Of a stretch of 64,000 nucleotides of DNA, positions 39,255 through 50,624 are shown in pieces. The number at the start of each line of letters is the position of its first letter. Position 1 is the stretch's first letter. Under the pieces are notes generated by a model. The model saw only the letters and a list, made by a program, of their open reading frames with translations, was not told where the DNA came from and ran no database searches. A program made the translations under genes and the position numbers. The DNA comes from Capsaspora owczarzaki ATCC 30864 (lineage: Eukaryota; Opisthokonta; Filasterea): positions 1,098,373-1,162,372 of the forward strand of contig NW_011887300.1 of assembly GCF_000151315.2 (NCBI RefSeq). Direction: 5' to 3'.

Positions 39255-39665
39255 ACATACATGTTGCATACATCAATTTCTGCATAACGGAAGGGACTTC
39301 GGACTCGCCTATCCAAAGTGCCGCCGTATGGCTGTTTGGCTGGGTTGAGCCTCCATCGGGCCCTGCGGCCACCCCTGCGCGATTCTGTCCCGCTTCTTGC
39401 CAGAAATAGGAAGATCTAACTCGATAACATAGGCACCGGTGAGAGATGGTCCGCCTGGATGAGTATGGTCGCGACCAGAGAGGCCGTCCGCCTGAATATG
39501 AACAAGCGTAATGGTCGTCCAGCAAAATGAGCGAAACTGCCACGCGATACCCTACCAACCCATCGCCCGCCGCCGACCTCTCCGTCGCACCTATATATTA
39601 AAAGAGTGTGTCGAGTACTTTAATGTCAAAAACTCGGGCGGCACTCGAATAGCCAGCAACTTTTA

Positions 39666-39693
39666 TTTTGTTCATATTCAGGCGACCCCCCTC
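39666..39693 (-). repeat. Right terminal inverted repeat of the pogo element
   Basis: Pairs perfectly with 36504-36531 and is followed by TA at 39694-39695. Confidence 0.95.
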
Positions 39694-39735
39694 TAGCAGC
39701 AAAAGCAGCCGTAAGGCAAATCCTGTGGTTGTCAT

Positions 39736-41741
39736 CTGTTGAGCAGAGACATTTACAAGGTGAGCCCGCAGCTTATCAACAAACACTCGCCCGCAACGTC
39801 GCAGTGCTGAACTCTAGTGAAACTTGTACGTGTCGATAGTGTGTATAGGTTTGTGTGAGGTGTATGCTGATGGCTTCAAGCCTCGTCCCACCTGCTGGCT
39901 CCATTCCCACAAGATCAGACTCTGCAACTCAGCGCGCTACCCGTCTGCCCTCTCCCCGCGCTCCCTTTCTGATCACCTCCACTGTCTCCCATTGACATGT
40001 TGCGCCTTCACGAGAGCAGTGAGCAAGCGACGACTCATCAGAACTCTGTGTTTTCTGCTGTTTTTTTTTTTTTTTTGAATTAATTGCGAATTTCCGCTGC
40101 TCCTTTGTCGCTCTGTCACTGCTCCTTCTGCTTTGACTTGATCAGCGTGGTGCAACAGAGCACATTCAGAGGATCCGAGTGAAGGAGAGGAGACAGAGCG
40201 AGAGAAGTGAGAAAGGGTTGCCATGCAATAATTCGCTTCGTCCGGCCTCAGCAAATTACTCCTCCCACTCGCCGACCCACTCGTTGCCGACTTTCGCGCC
40301 AGAAGCTCGCTTCAGACAGCAGAGAGAATGTGGAACAACAACATATGCGCTGTTGGCTTGCTTGGTTGTTGATGCTGCGCGTTGTTGGCTTACTTCTATT
40401 GTTATCAAATGGCAGAAAAAAAATCAGAGGAAAAAAAAAAAAAAAACAAAGAAGTGATCGGCCATTTTTGGAACGAATTTGCTGAGCTTTGGCTTTTGAT
40501 GGACTATGGACGAGGGGAGGGCGGCGTGCATGACAGTGAAAATGGAACCATCACTATGAATCCATTCGCAAGGGAACTTCTGTGCTTGAGGGAAACAGTA
40601 GTGCAAAGTTTGGTGGTCGCCAGCATTGGCTCACCGACTCGACTCACGGATGCACTCACTTGCACTCAGTCAAACTCCCCAATCACTCATAATCACCTGT
40701 GATGGCCGAGACGGGATGCGAAGGTGGTCGGTCAACATTGCCGATGGATTGAAATCCTCTTGCAAAATCGGTCTGTCTTGCTTTACCTGACTTTGAGTTT
40801 GGGGCCGAATGTCTGCATCGTCTTCAGCAATACGCTAGTAAACATGCAGCGTTGATCAGCGGGAAGGCCTAAGCTCTGGAACTGTGACCGCATCGACGCT
40901 TTTCGAGCGAAAATGATCAAGCCGGACAACGTGTTGGCTTGAAACAGTGAGCAACTTGGTGAAAGCCTGACAGTGACCCGCTTGCTTGGTAGCGCCTTTG
41001 CTATGCTGCGATTGTTAAGAGAGCCCGCCATGGAAGGGCGTTCTGAAAGGTCACTCCATTTTGGTTTCACCTCAGTTTCAGGTTTCGTTTTCGCGTCGCG
41101 CAACCACACATCCAAACCTTCTAGCCTCGCTTGACTTGTTTCTCCCGACCCTCTAGGTATGTACCCTCAGATGAATGCCAGCCGCGAGCTGTTCCAATAG
41201 CAACCAACCAACACCAAGCGCGTTTTTCTGTGATGGTCGGATTTTGCTCGAGACACAGTGCGCCATGTGCGATTTCGCTTTCAGCACGATCATATGTTTC
41301 ATTGTCACGATTTTAGGCAGCAGTCCATGCGGCGGGGGGTCCCTCACCTCACGTGTGAAAAGCTGCGCTATTCCAATCCCGTGCACACATCTGAGCGTGG
41401 TTGACATCCGCCAACCTCCAAACAACAAAACGAAAACCGAGCGTCTGCAGCCGCGATCGTCGTTCCAATGCACCATAGTGGGGTTTTTTTTCTTGCATCA
41501 CTCTATGAGATTGTGGATTGGAAGCGAGCGCCATTGACTGAGCTCACTGTGATTGTTGGGGTTTAACGAACGAAGCTTATCGGTTTTCAATCATTCTTCT
41601 TTTTTCTTTTTATTTTTTTTTCTTTTTTTTTTGAATTTTCATTTTAATTATCATTTTGGTTCAACTCTTTCTTCTCCTTTGTTTCTTCTTCAACAAACCA
41701 AAATCCAACACAATCAGATTCATACGTTTACATCATCATTC
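39736..41741. other. Divergent intergenic region
   Basis: 2 kb between the 5' end of the RTK and the start of the Cys-rich receptor. Poly-T near 40060-40075, poly-A near 40431-40446 and T-rich DNA at 41596-41632. Possible promoters of both genes; no motif can be named and no coding exon supported. Confidence 0.5.
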
Positions 41742-41840
41742 ATGACGTCGTCATCGTCGCGGCTGCTGTCGCTGGTCGCCGCCGCCGTCGTGCTCGTCCT
41801 CTCCACGCAAACGGGTCAAGGTTAGTTCGGACAAGAATTC

Positions 41841-41876
<36 letters not shown>

Positions 41877-44800
41877 CGTTCTTTTCCTTCTTCCGCGCTT
41901 TTCTCGGCTTTCTTGACCGATCAGCCAACGCACAAAGCGAGTCGAGTGCAGTGATGACGCGAATGTCCGTCGTTTCGCTGCGCTGTCAAAAACCGTGATC
42001 ACGCGGAGTTTAGATCACCAAAACCCGGCTTTTTTGAATGAAATGAATGGCTGGAAGTTTTGGTCGCGACATGACCCGTCCGTCCATTGAGATTTGTCTG
42101 GTCCTGGTCCTGCTTCACCACCAGCATTGAAACATTGGAAACAGAGCTGGGCGTTGAATGGCTGAAGGGCACCCCCTTTGTCGTTTTGGGGAGTTGGGAG
42201 ACGTCAGGGGAGCTTTTTGTGTGGTAGAGTGAGTGACTGCAGTCACAAGGCGAAAAAAAAAACGGTAGCGAAAAAAAATAATGTGATCAAAGCGTCGTGC
42301 AAGGCGACGGGAAGGAGCAAGAGCAAGTAGTGGCTATGGTCAGCAGCTCACTGGGTGGGTAGAGCAGGGAAGCTGGAAGAAGCAGAAGAAGAAGGCGAGC
42401 GGGGTGGAATCGCGGTTTGATTGCGGTTTAGAGCGGCGAGCGAGCAAAGAGCGACAGGCACCTTTTTGAGGCGGCTGTTCTCCCACACACGTCGTGAAGC
42501 AAGTGCTTGCGAGCTGAGTTTATAGTCAGAGTGAGCATGAAAAGTGAGTTGAGCAGTGTGAGCAAAGCGAGTCGAACTGACGCGACCGTCATCGGTTTCT
42601 TCTTTTTTTTTTTTTTTTTTTTTTTTTGGTTTTGTGTGTCTCGTGCTCCCGTCCTTCTCACTTCGCTCTCGCTCACACACTCACTCACTCACACACTCAC
42701 ACACTCTCACACACACACACACTCTCTCCTTCATGGGACTGACTCGCGTTCCCTCGTTCGTTTTGATCCCCTTTTTTCTTCTTCTTCCAATTTGCTACCA
42801 ATGGACCTGCGAGGAGCAGCTGACCTTTTTTTTTTTTTTTCATTTCATTATTATTATTATTATTTTATTTTGTTTTCAATGGAATTTTGTATGGCGAACA
42901 AAGTGCGGGTTTTTTTTTCAAACTTTTATTTTAGGACGACAAAGTGGCTGAAAACAAAAAACAAGGCAAGAGAGAGAGGGAAGCAGGGGAAGCAGGGAGG
43001 GGAAAGGGAGGGGGGAAAAGGGGGGAAAACGAGCCAGAAGAAAGGAGCTCAACCCGCTTCTGAGCAAAAATACACAAATGTCAAACTATGGTGTAAAATG
43101 GTGTAAAATGGCACAGAGCAACAATAATAGAAGGCTTTTTGATCGGATCGGCCTTCCAACATCTCATCTGGTTTTGTGTTTTTTTTGCTCTCATTGACCT
43201 TCTTCTTCTTCTTCTTGAGTGCACTGACTGACTTTTGATCGTTTGCTTTGAAAATGTTTGCCTTGTAGCTGCGCACTTTGATCCAACGACGGCAAGTTCG
43301 CGCGTTCTGAGCATTCCTGCGTCTGGATGTGGGAGCAGGACTAGCGGCTATTTTGACACCTGGACTGGCACGAGCTGGACTGGCACGAGCACCAGCAACG
43401 CTGTCGGCTGCAACTCGCAAAGTCCCAGCCGGCCTGACTGTATCAATAGCAGCGGCACGTGTGGCGGCGCAGATTTCACCGAGGACAGCAGCAAGGGCGA
43501 AATGTTCAAGTGCCCGGATCCTTCAAACAGCGTTGACACTGCCATTCGCGTGGGCAATTCGTTCTCCATTTCCGCAGTGTTCAAATGGTCGCCAAACAAC
43601 AGCGTGCGCTACGTTACCATTGTGGCCAAAGGCTGTGGAACGGTGGGCACGACCAATACGCTCGACACCCAGTTTTGGGTTGGCGCTGTGAATCGTGCGG
43701 GGTGGGGCACGCAGTACCAAATGTGCTTCCATGCTGGCTCCGGCACGTCCGCGGGAACGAACGGTTTCCCCAACCTGATTTGTGGCGGGACGCCGCTCCC
43801 TTCCACCTCAACCCCAAGCGTGGTGACGGTGACTGTTGCCGGCCAGATGCTCTCCATCTACTTTAATGGCGCATTGCAAATCGGACCGGTTGCACTCACG
43901 TCCGCGAATAACTACGCCTCGGCGTTTCCCATCACTCTTGGCGCGCTCCCCACCTGCGGGACTCAAGCTGCTTGTACCTCTTCGACATCGGGCTGCAACT
44001 CGATTTCCGGCCTTTGGTTTGACCGCACTCAGCTCTACGACGTCAACATGCAAAACGTTGCCATGCCACAATCCGACGTGGTCAGCATGGTGTGCTATTA
44101 CAACGGATTGTACGGCTCTGCGGCTTGCCCCACAAACCAGTGCGGCAACAGCGTCGTCGAGGCGGGTGAAGCGTGCGATCGCGGCGCCAACTGCTTGCCG
44201 GATTGCACCTGTCCCGCCGGAATGTATCCTTCTGGCGGTGGTTGTACGCCATGTCCCAGCGGAAGCAAGTGCCCTGGTGGACTGGCAGGCGCCACCCTGT
44301 GCGGTAACGGCGAGTACCAAGCCTCGACCGGCCAATCCTCCTGCTCCCAATGTGCTCCAGGCTCCGCTTTCACTGGCTCTGGCCGCACGACACCATGTCC
44401 GGCTTGCTCCCCAGGCTCGTACCAAACCGATGGTGGCCGTGCCTCGTGCCAGCCCTGTGCGATGGGCACCGCTTCCACGGACCAGGGCCGCACCACAGAG
44501 TGCCCTTCGTGTACTGGTGGCTGGTATCAAGACCAGACCAGTCAAACGACTTGCCTCCAATGCGCCAAAGGCACTGCTTCCAACGACATCCGACGCACAA
44601 CCCCCTGCACTGGTTGCACTCCCGGACACTACCAGGATGAACTGGGCAAGACGTCGTGCAAGGATTGCGACAGTGGCACGGCGGCCTCCGACTCGAGTCG
44701 CACGACTGCCTGCCCGTCGTGCCTTGCTGGTCAGTTCCAGCCGCAAAGCGGACAGCCTTCGTGCTCCAATTGCACCGAGGGCTCTGCCAGCAGCGACACG

Positions 44801-47149
44801 GGTCGCCAATCGTCGTGTCCCGCGTGTACCTCTGGACATGAGCAGCCCTACTCGGGACAAAGCGCGTGCACAGAGTGCCTTCCGGGATTCTCGTCCCTCA
44901 ATGGCGGCATTCGCTGTGATCCGTGCGGCGCTGGCTGGTACCAGCCAGCGGGCGGCTCCGTCACTTGTGTCAAATGCGATGCAGGAACGGCCAGCTCCGA
45001 CCAGACGCGCGCCTCCGCTTGCCCAGAGTGTCCTGTCGACACCTACCAACCACTCGCTGGAAATTCTGGCTGTCTAGCCTGCAAAGACTTTAGCTCCACG
45101 GAAGGCTTGACAAGACAAACAAGTTCAGCTGCGTGCAAATGCCTTCCTGGTTATTTCAGCGACATTGGCGGTGCTTGCCAACGTACGTCATTCTCCAGCT
45201 CTCTCTCTCTCTCTTGCCATCTTCTGGTCATTTGGATGAGTTTAAATGTCACTCATGAGATGTTTTATTGTTGGATTGTTTGTTTTGCTTTGTTGGCGGG
45301 GGTGTGTGTTTGCTTGCGGTTGTGCAGCCTGCCAAGCTGGAAGTCGCTGTGCTGGGCAGCAATCCTTTGTCTGCAACGAGACGAGCGCATCGTATCAGAA
45401 CCAGGCTGTCCAGTCATCGTGTAAAGTCTGCGACGCGAATGGAACGGTCAGCGCTGACAGGACCACGTGCACTTGTAACGATGGCTATTACTCCCCGGCC
45501 GAGGGTCTCTGCGCAGGTAACGTAACGGGAGTGTTCTTTTCATTGGAAGGATGGGCTGGTGCAGTTTTGCTTGCGCAATGTTTGACTCACCCATCTTGGT
45601 GAACGCCTCGCTACACACAGAATGCCCTCCTGGCTTCCGATGCAGAAACGGCATCAAGACGTCTTGCTCGGCAGACAACAACGGCACTATCCTCTGGTAC
45701 CAGGACAAACCCCGTGCGACCGTGTGCAAAGTTTGTTCCAACGGCGAGCCAACCGCAGACAACTCGTTCTGCAACTGCCATCCCGGTTTCTTCGAGCAGA
45801 CAAGTACTTGTCGAGGTAAGATATTGCACCGATTTTGAAGGGAGACGCAGGCTCAGTCATGATGCATCTTTGCTCATATTGACTCATCATGTTGCCTCTT
45901 GCTCATATTGACTTTACTTTTCCATGATAGCTTGTCTTGCCGGATACCAATGTGCCAATGGAACTCTGGTCGCCTGTCTGGACGGTGAATACCAGAACGT
46001 TACCATGCAAGTCAGCTGCAAGCTCTGCCCAGCCAATTCAACCTCCACTCTGCCTGCAAGGACGGCATGCATGTGCCAGGCTGGCCGCGACTTTGACCGT
46101 TATTCTGGCAACTGCACTACCCCACTGAGAAATGTGGAAAGCAGCTCCAACACGTCGGCTGTTGTTGTGCCCATCGTGGTCGTTCTTGTCTTGCTCCTGG
46201 TTGTCGTGCTGATTGTTGCCGTCATTCGTCGCAAACGACAACAAAAGAAACAGTACGTGTGCAAGAGTGCGCGAGTTGCTGTTTTTGTTGTTTCTGATTT
46301 GTCCCTGATTTTTTGTTTGTTTGTTTGTTCGTTTGTTCGTGTGCTCATTATGGTTTTCATCGCTCTCTGCTTGTTCCTTACTTGCTCAGAGTTACTTCCT
46401 CCTTTGAGAACAACCAAGAAATTGGCGCTGTGGGCAACAACATCAACATTGGACTGAACGAGCTGCATCGTTCGGCCTACTCGAGCACGGACGCTCTTTA
46501 CGCAACCGCAACCCTTCCTCGCAAGCAGAAGCCTGTGGAGGAATATGCCGCGCCCGGCTCGTACAGCGCACCCTCCGACTCGTACCTTGCTGCTGGTAGC
46601 ATTCGCAAACCCAAAGCCACGCCACCAAGCGAGTACTTTGCCCCGGAAGATGCCAGCTCTTCGTTCTACAGTGCCCCTTCGACTGACAAAGGCTACTCTG
46701 AACCCGTTTCGGCGGAAGGCGATTCTGCCGTGTACGCTGTTGCCCCCGTGTCGACGTCTCGCACCGTCGTTGCCCCACTTGGCGACGTGTACGCCATGCC
46801 TTCCCGCCAACCCAGCCAACACGGCAAACACTCGGCGCCATCGTCCGTGCCGTCCACGATTGGACCGAAGGGCGACGTGTATGCTGTTTCCTCCACTTCG
46901 GCAACGCTTTCACCCAAGCCTGATCGGAAGTCTGTCAAGTCGAGCGAGATTGGTGATGCCATGTACGCAGAAACGGGCATTCGGCCAAACCCGTCAGCTG
47001 CCGTGCCCACCACGACAGCTCCTTCCGGCGACACGTATGCCGTCAGCACCATGGACAACCGTCCCCAGGCCAACCGTCTCGGCAAGCCGACCATTCCACA
47101 GCTTGATCGGACGAGCAAGCCAACCTTTTCCGCCGACTCTAATATCTGA
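41742..47149 (+). CDS. Type I receptor with Cys-rich GCC2/GCC3-type repeats and a tyrosine-motif tail
   Basis: Exons 41742-41820, 43269-45182, 45328-45516, 45621-45815, 45931-46252 and 46390-47149 sum to 3459 nt, 1152 residues. Exon 1 encodes a signal peptide (MTSSSSRLLSLVAAAVVLV). Residues about 50-290 look like a concanavalin-A/LamG-like fold (FSISAVFKW, TQFWVGAVNRAGWG, ISGLWFDRTQLY). Then come about ten Cys-rich repeats of the type CPxCxxGxYQxxxGQxSCxxC (GCC2/GCC3, ephrin-receptor-like). A TM helix lies at VVVPIVVVLVLLLVVVLIVA. The 270-residue cytoplasmic tail holds at least a dozen tyrosines, six in YxxP form (YAAP, YSAP twice, YFAP, YSEP, YAMP) plus repeated GD[VT]YA. There is no kinase domain. 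The first intron is long (1448 nt), the others 84-145 nt. A surface receptor or adhesion protein that docks SH2 proteins when phosphorylated is the best inference. Confidence 0.85.
41821..43268 (+). other. Long first intron of the Cys-rich receptor
   Basis: 1448 nt from donor GTTAGT to acceptor TTGTAG, about ten times the usual length here. It has T runs at 41848-41873 and 42606-42627, and a CA/CT-rich patch at about 42670-42727. No coding sequence seen inside; it may hold regulatory elements. Confidence 0.7.
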
Positions 47150-47543
47150 TACCATTGATTTTTGTTTTCGTTTTTTTTGTAGTTATGCATTATACCACTT
47201 GTTTTTTCTCTTGTATGTCCCTGTCCGAGCTTCGAGCTTGATCAGTGATTGATTCTTTTTGCTGCACCGACCTTGATGTTCTCTCCCTTTCCCCCTACCC
47301 CTCCCCAATGTATAGTACAATCAGTTTCATCACAATCGTCTTTTGTTTCATGGTAACAACGCTTCAACCATTCATTCAATCCATCAATCAGCCAAACTTG
47401 ATCACAACTTGGACATTGGCTGATGTTTTTCTTTTTCTCCTTTTCTCAGTCATTGTTTGATGACCCTTGTTTTTATTTCTCTATTTTCTCAGACCTTTCT
47501 CAGTCTCTCAGTCTCTCAGTCTCTTTTTTTGTTTCCGTTTGCA
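47150..47543. other. Short intergenic region
   Basis: T-rich DNA between the Cys-rich receptor and WDR4, both on plus. A tandem CTCAGT phrase sits at about 47497-47521, just upstream of the WDR4 start. No gene. Confidence 0.5.
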
Positions 47544-49606
47544 ATGCAATCCCAGTCAAACTTGCCCGTGTGGCGCATCCTCACTTCGCCCGTCCGCCCG
47601 GCGACCGTTGCGCTCGTCCACGGCGCTGCCATCCGCATCTTTGATCTCGAGTGAGTTTGACTTCACTTGATCGATCTATCCATATGCTGCTGCTGCGACA
47701 AGGCGAGACTGAGCGTTCGAGATCTCGCTGTTGGACGTCCTTTCAACTCTCCCAACCCCCATCCCATCACCCCGCGCGTCTCGTGACATCGATAGAGGCG
47801 GGGGACCTCTCTACTGTATCTGTGTATCGTTTGGAGGACTGACGGAGGCTTCGTTTGCATTGGAACTGGCACAGGACAAAGACACATGTAACGCCGCTCG
47901 ATCTGACAGTGACCCTCCCGCGCGACCACCCAGAGCACCAGCTGCTGCAGGAGGTGCTGGCCACGGCGACCAAGTCCAAGAGCCCGACGGCGGCGGCGGC
48001 AGTCCTGGCGGAGGCGACCAGCGAGACCTTCCGCATTGCCACGGCCACGTTCGCGCCGGATGGCCGCCACATTGTCGCGGTGACGGACGCCAAGCAGGTC
48101 GTGGTCATTGGCCAGACCGATGCCAACGCTGGGCCGACCGCGTCGTGGGCGCTGCTCAGCATCCGCCGCGTGTCCAAGCGCTGCAACGCCGTCGTCGTCG
48201 ATCCAGTCACCCTGAACGTGCTTGTTGGCGATCGCTTTGGAGATGTTAACATGCTGCCGCTGCTGGGCAAGTCGTCCGAGCCGGTGGAGTCGATGCAGCA
48301 GATGGTCGACGCCGTCCGCGCCGAGCGCAAGCTCTTTGTTGAGAAGCACCTGGCTCTTCAACAGCAACAGCAACAGCAACAGTCACAACAGTCACAACAA
48401 CTGCAGCAACAACAGCAGCAGCAGCAACAACCAAAGCGCGACAAGAGCGAAAAGAAACAGCAGGCTGGCGACGATGATGCCGATGAAGATCGCGCACATA
48501 ACGACGGCACCGTCCTGATGGGCCATCTGTCCATGATTCTCGATCTCCAACTCAACCAAAAGAGCAACCGGCTGTTCACCGCAGACAAGGACGAAAAGGT
48601 GCGCGTGAGCCACTTCCCTAACGCGTACAACATTGAGTCGTTCTGCCTCGGACACACGCGCTCTGTTTCGGCGATTGCACTGCTGCCGTCGCCCTCGAGC
48701 GGTGCTGCCGAGCTTCTTGTCAGCGGCTCGCTTGACGGCACAGTCCGGCTGTGGAACCCCGAGCAAGCCCGGTGCCTGCAAATCCTCCCGCTGGCTGATC
48801 CCGTCATGTCTTCGTCAATGGACACGAGCGCTACCAGCACGACCGCCGTGAGCGAACCCACTTTCCGCGTTGCGCACTTTGCTCGCAATGTCGCTGCAGG
48901 CCATATTGCCGTCTCGGCCATGCATTTGCCAGTCGTGCACATTATTGCACTCCAACCGGACGCGACGCTGCAGCACGTTCAAACGATTCAGACTGTCGCC
49001 AACGTTGCGCATCTCGCTTTCGACACACTCGGGCGCCTTTGGATTTCGCAAGAGTCGACCGAGCAACCTACAACTGTCTACGTCTCCGATGGTGGCTCGG
49101 TAACAGATAATCCTGAAGGCTGAAGTGTTGGGGGGAGGAATTGGCGGTTTTTTGGCTTATTTGTTTGGGGGGGGGGTTGTTTGATTCCTTGTTTCTTTGC
49201 CACTTCTCTTGCAGTACATTTCGATCGGCGAGGAAGGTCAAGTTTGGTTGGCGGAGGTCAACAAGAATGCGCTGTTCACTTGTAAGATCCGAATGTGCGG
49301 CTTCAACTTTTGCATTGCAGCACTTTGACTCAACTCTTTCCCCCCGTGTGCTTTTCTCGGCGAGTAGCTTCGACCCATCGTGTGGACGTGCTTGACGAGC
49401 TCGGCCGACAATTCCTTCACGATACCCGTGGCATGGATAGCTACCAAGCCAACAAGCAGCGCCGCGAGCAAGAGCGTCAGGAACGCCAAGATGCTCACAA
49501 GCAACGAGTGGCTGAACTTAGCGCACGCAACCTCGCCGACCCGCGTCCACCAGCCGGCGATGCCACCAGTCACAGCGACAAGCGCGCTCGGTTGGACGAT
49601 GCATGA
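47544..49606 (+). CDS. WDR4: WDR4/TRM82, non-catalytic subunit of tRNA m7G46 methyltransferase
   Basis: Exons 47544-47650, 47875-49099, 49215-49281 and 49368-49606 sum to 1638 nt, 545 residues. Conserved WD-repeat strings fit WDR4/Trm82: GHLSMILDLQ, LFTADKDEKVRVSHFP, IESFCLGHTRSVSAI, then VSGSLDGTVRLWN. With METTL1/Trm8 it makes N7-methylguanosine at position 46 of tRNAs in the nucleus; Trm82 holds the catalytic subunit in shape. A Gln-rich and Lys-rich insertion (48358-48500) lies in a loop before the GHLSM repeat and is longer than in the human protein (412 residues). The C-terminus is charged and basic (QRREQERQERQDAHKQR), as in homologues. ATG 47544 is the first Met in the frame with a typical start. 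Confidence 0.92.
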
Positions 49607-49798
49607 GGTTTTTTGAGTGCTGTGCATTTTCGTGATTGAAACCGGAACCAAGCAATCGCTGTTTTTCTTCTTTTTTTTCCGTTAAGAATTCGCACAGTAC
49701 ATGTTATCCAAACACGAATTTGCTCAGTTTCAGTCTTTGTCTATTTCTAAATTTGTTCAGTCTCAGTCGCTTTTGTCCCTCTTTTGGTTCCTGTCAAA

Positions 49799-50491
49799 AT
49801 GTGCCGCAACTGCCTCAAAGAAGACACTCCAGCCCGGGTAATCCAAACCAACCCATATATACTACTATTACGACTCATAATATTCATCGCGTATTGTCAG
49901 AGTATAGCTTGTACTAACATGCGATCGTATCGTTCCCTTCCTTTTGGTTTCTATGGAACTAGGGCACGACGTGCTTGGACACTGGCGCGTATCTCGTCAA
50001 CTTCAAGGGCTGCGCGCAATGCCAGTCGTTCGAGTTCCCGCGCGAGCAGGATCGCAAAGTGGACGAGGACGACGAGACGGGCGAAGAGACAGTCACATTC
50101 ACGCGTAAGTTCACAAAACGGGTCAAGCAAAACATATGAACAGCTTGACTCAGTCAGTGAACCGAGTATCAGGTTAAACGGGTTTTTAGGCGTTTAGTTT
50201 GACTCAAACACTCACGCAAGCCAACGCGATTCTTGTCGAGTTAGATGTCTGCAAACAATGCAATCACGTCATTGCAGAGCACAATTACACGTTTGAAATC
50301 GAAGACGGATATCAGGTTTGTTTGTAGGATTGAGTGGAAAAACAGCTCGAAGGTTGCATGTTCTCACTCTCGCATCAACGTGTTATATGTGCCATTAGGA
50401 ATACACAATGGAGTGCCAGCTCTGCGGTACGGCAGATGACACTGCAAGTGTCTTGCCGGACGATCCTCGCAAGGCGCAGACATTGTTCTAA
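49799..50491 (+). CDS. CHURC1: Churchill protein (zinc-binding)
   Basis: Exons 49799-49837, 49963-50104, 50245-50315 and 50399-50491 sum to 345 nt, 114 residues (human 112). It starts [13 protein letters not shown] and keeps [14 protein letters not shown], the zinc-ligand pairs [23 protein letters not shown] and the end [14 protein letters not shown]. Churchill is a small zinc protein first described as a developmental regulator in vertebrate embryos; its molecular role is poorly defined. An acidic insert (DEDDETGEE) lies between the zinc sites. The stop codon overlaps the poly(A) signal (TAATAAA). It converges on the lactone oxidase, whose stop is 134 bp away. Confidence 0.95.
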
Positions 50492-50495
50492 TAAA
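50490..50495 (+). terminator. Poly(A) signal overlapping the Churchill stop codon
   Basis: AATAAA begins at the second base of the stop codon TAA (50489-50491), so the 3' UTR must be very short. Confidence 0.7.
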
Positions 50496-50624
50496 AAATG
50501 AAAAAGTTGGTATCCATCGTCGCCCCCGGTATATTCTACAATGGCAGTAGGGCGACAACAGGACAAAATCACGCTTTGGAAACAAAGGTAAGATGGAGAC
50601 AGAGAGAGAGAGAGAGAGAGAAAA

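Larger units (their letters stand above)
36504..39693 (+). mobile_element. pogo-like DNA transposon, complete-looking
   Basis: 3190 bp with perfect 28-bp terminal inverted repeats (36504-36531 and 39666-39693), beginning GAGGGGGGTCGCCTGAATAT. It is flanked by a TA target-site duplication (36502-36503 and 39694-39695). The phrase CCTGAATATGAAC recurs subterminally (36559-36575 as a TTGAATATGAAC variant, and 39488-39505), likely extra transposase-binding sites. One long open frame encodes the transposase. Perfect ends and an open frame point to a recent insertion. It sits antisense inside the first exon of the RTK gene. Confidence 0.93.
32172..39735 (-). pseudogene. LRR receptor tyrosine kinase, interrupted by a pogo transposon
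   Basis: The gene begins at ATG 39735. Its first exon is cut after 40 nt by the element at 36504-39693 and resumes at 36503-36362. Counting one TA, the first exon is 182 nt, encodes a signal peptide (MTTTGFALRLLLLLCGVV) and keeps the phase used by exon 2. LRR exons of exactly 72 nt follow: 36294-36223, 36151-36080, 36012-35941, 35864-35793 and 35727-35656. Then come a capping exon 35594-35425 and a Cys-rich exon 35365-35116. A second set follows: 35042-34971, 34903-34832, 34766-34695, 34629-34558, 34493-34422, 34357-34286, 34220-34149, cap 34089-33920, and Cys-rich 33856 onward. After a TM helix (about 33535-33465), the kinase runs to 32626, 32561-32486 and 32413-32172. Kinase motifs ASGNFGDVALG, VAVKSLK, HRDLAARN, ADFGLSRE and WMAPE are all present. 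TM and kinase lie in different frames with no credible intron between. Probably a disrupted allele or a young pseudogene. Confidence 0.83.

Noticed and set aside
40783-41476. Possible small minus-strand genes
   Set aside because: Frames of 107-110 residues without recognisable domains or codon bias in a 2-kb divergent intergenic region.
43836-45077. Long overlapping frames on both strands in the Cys-rich receptor exon
   Set aside because: GC-rich codon composition makes shadow frames open; only the frame with regular Cys spacing and matching splice phases is coding.
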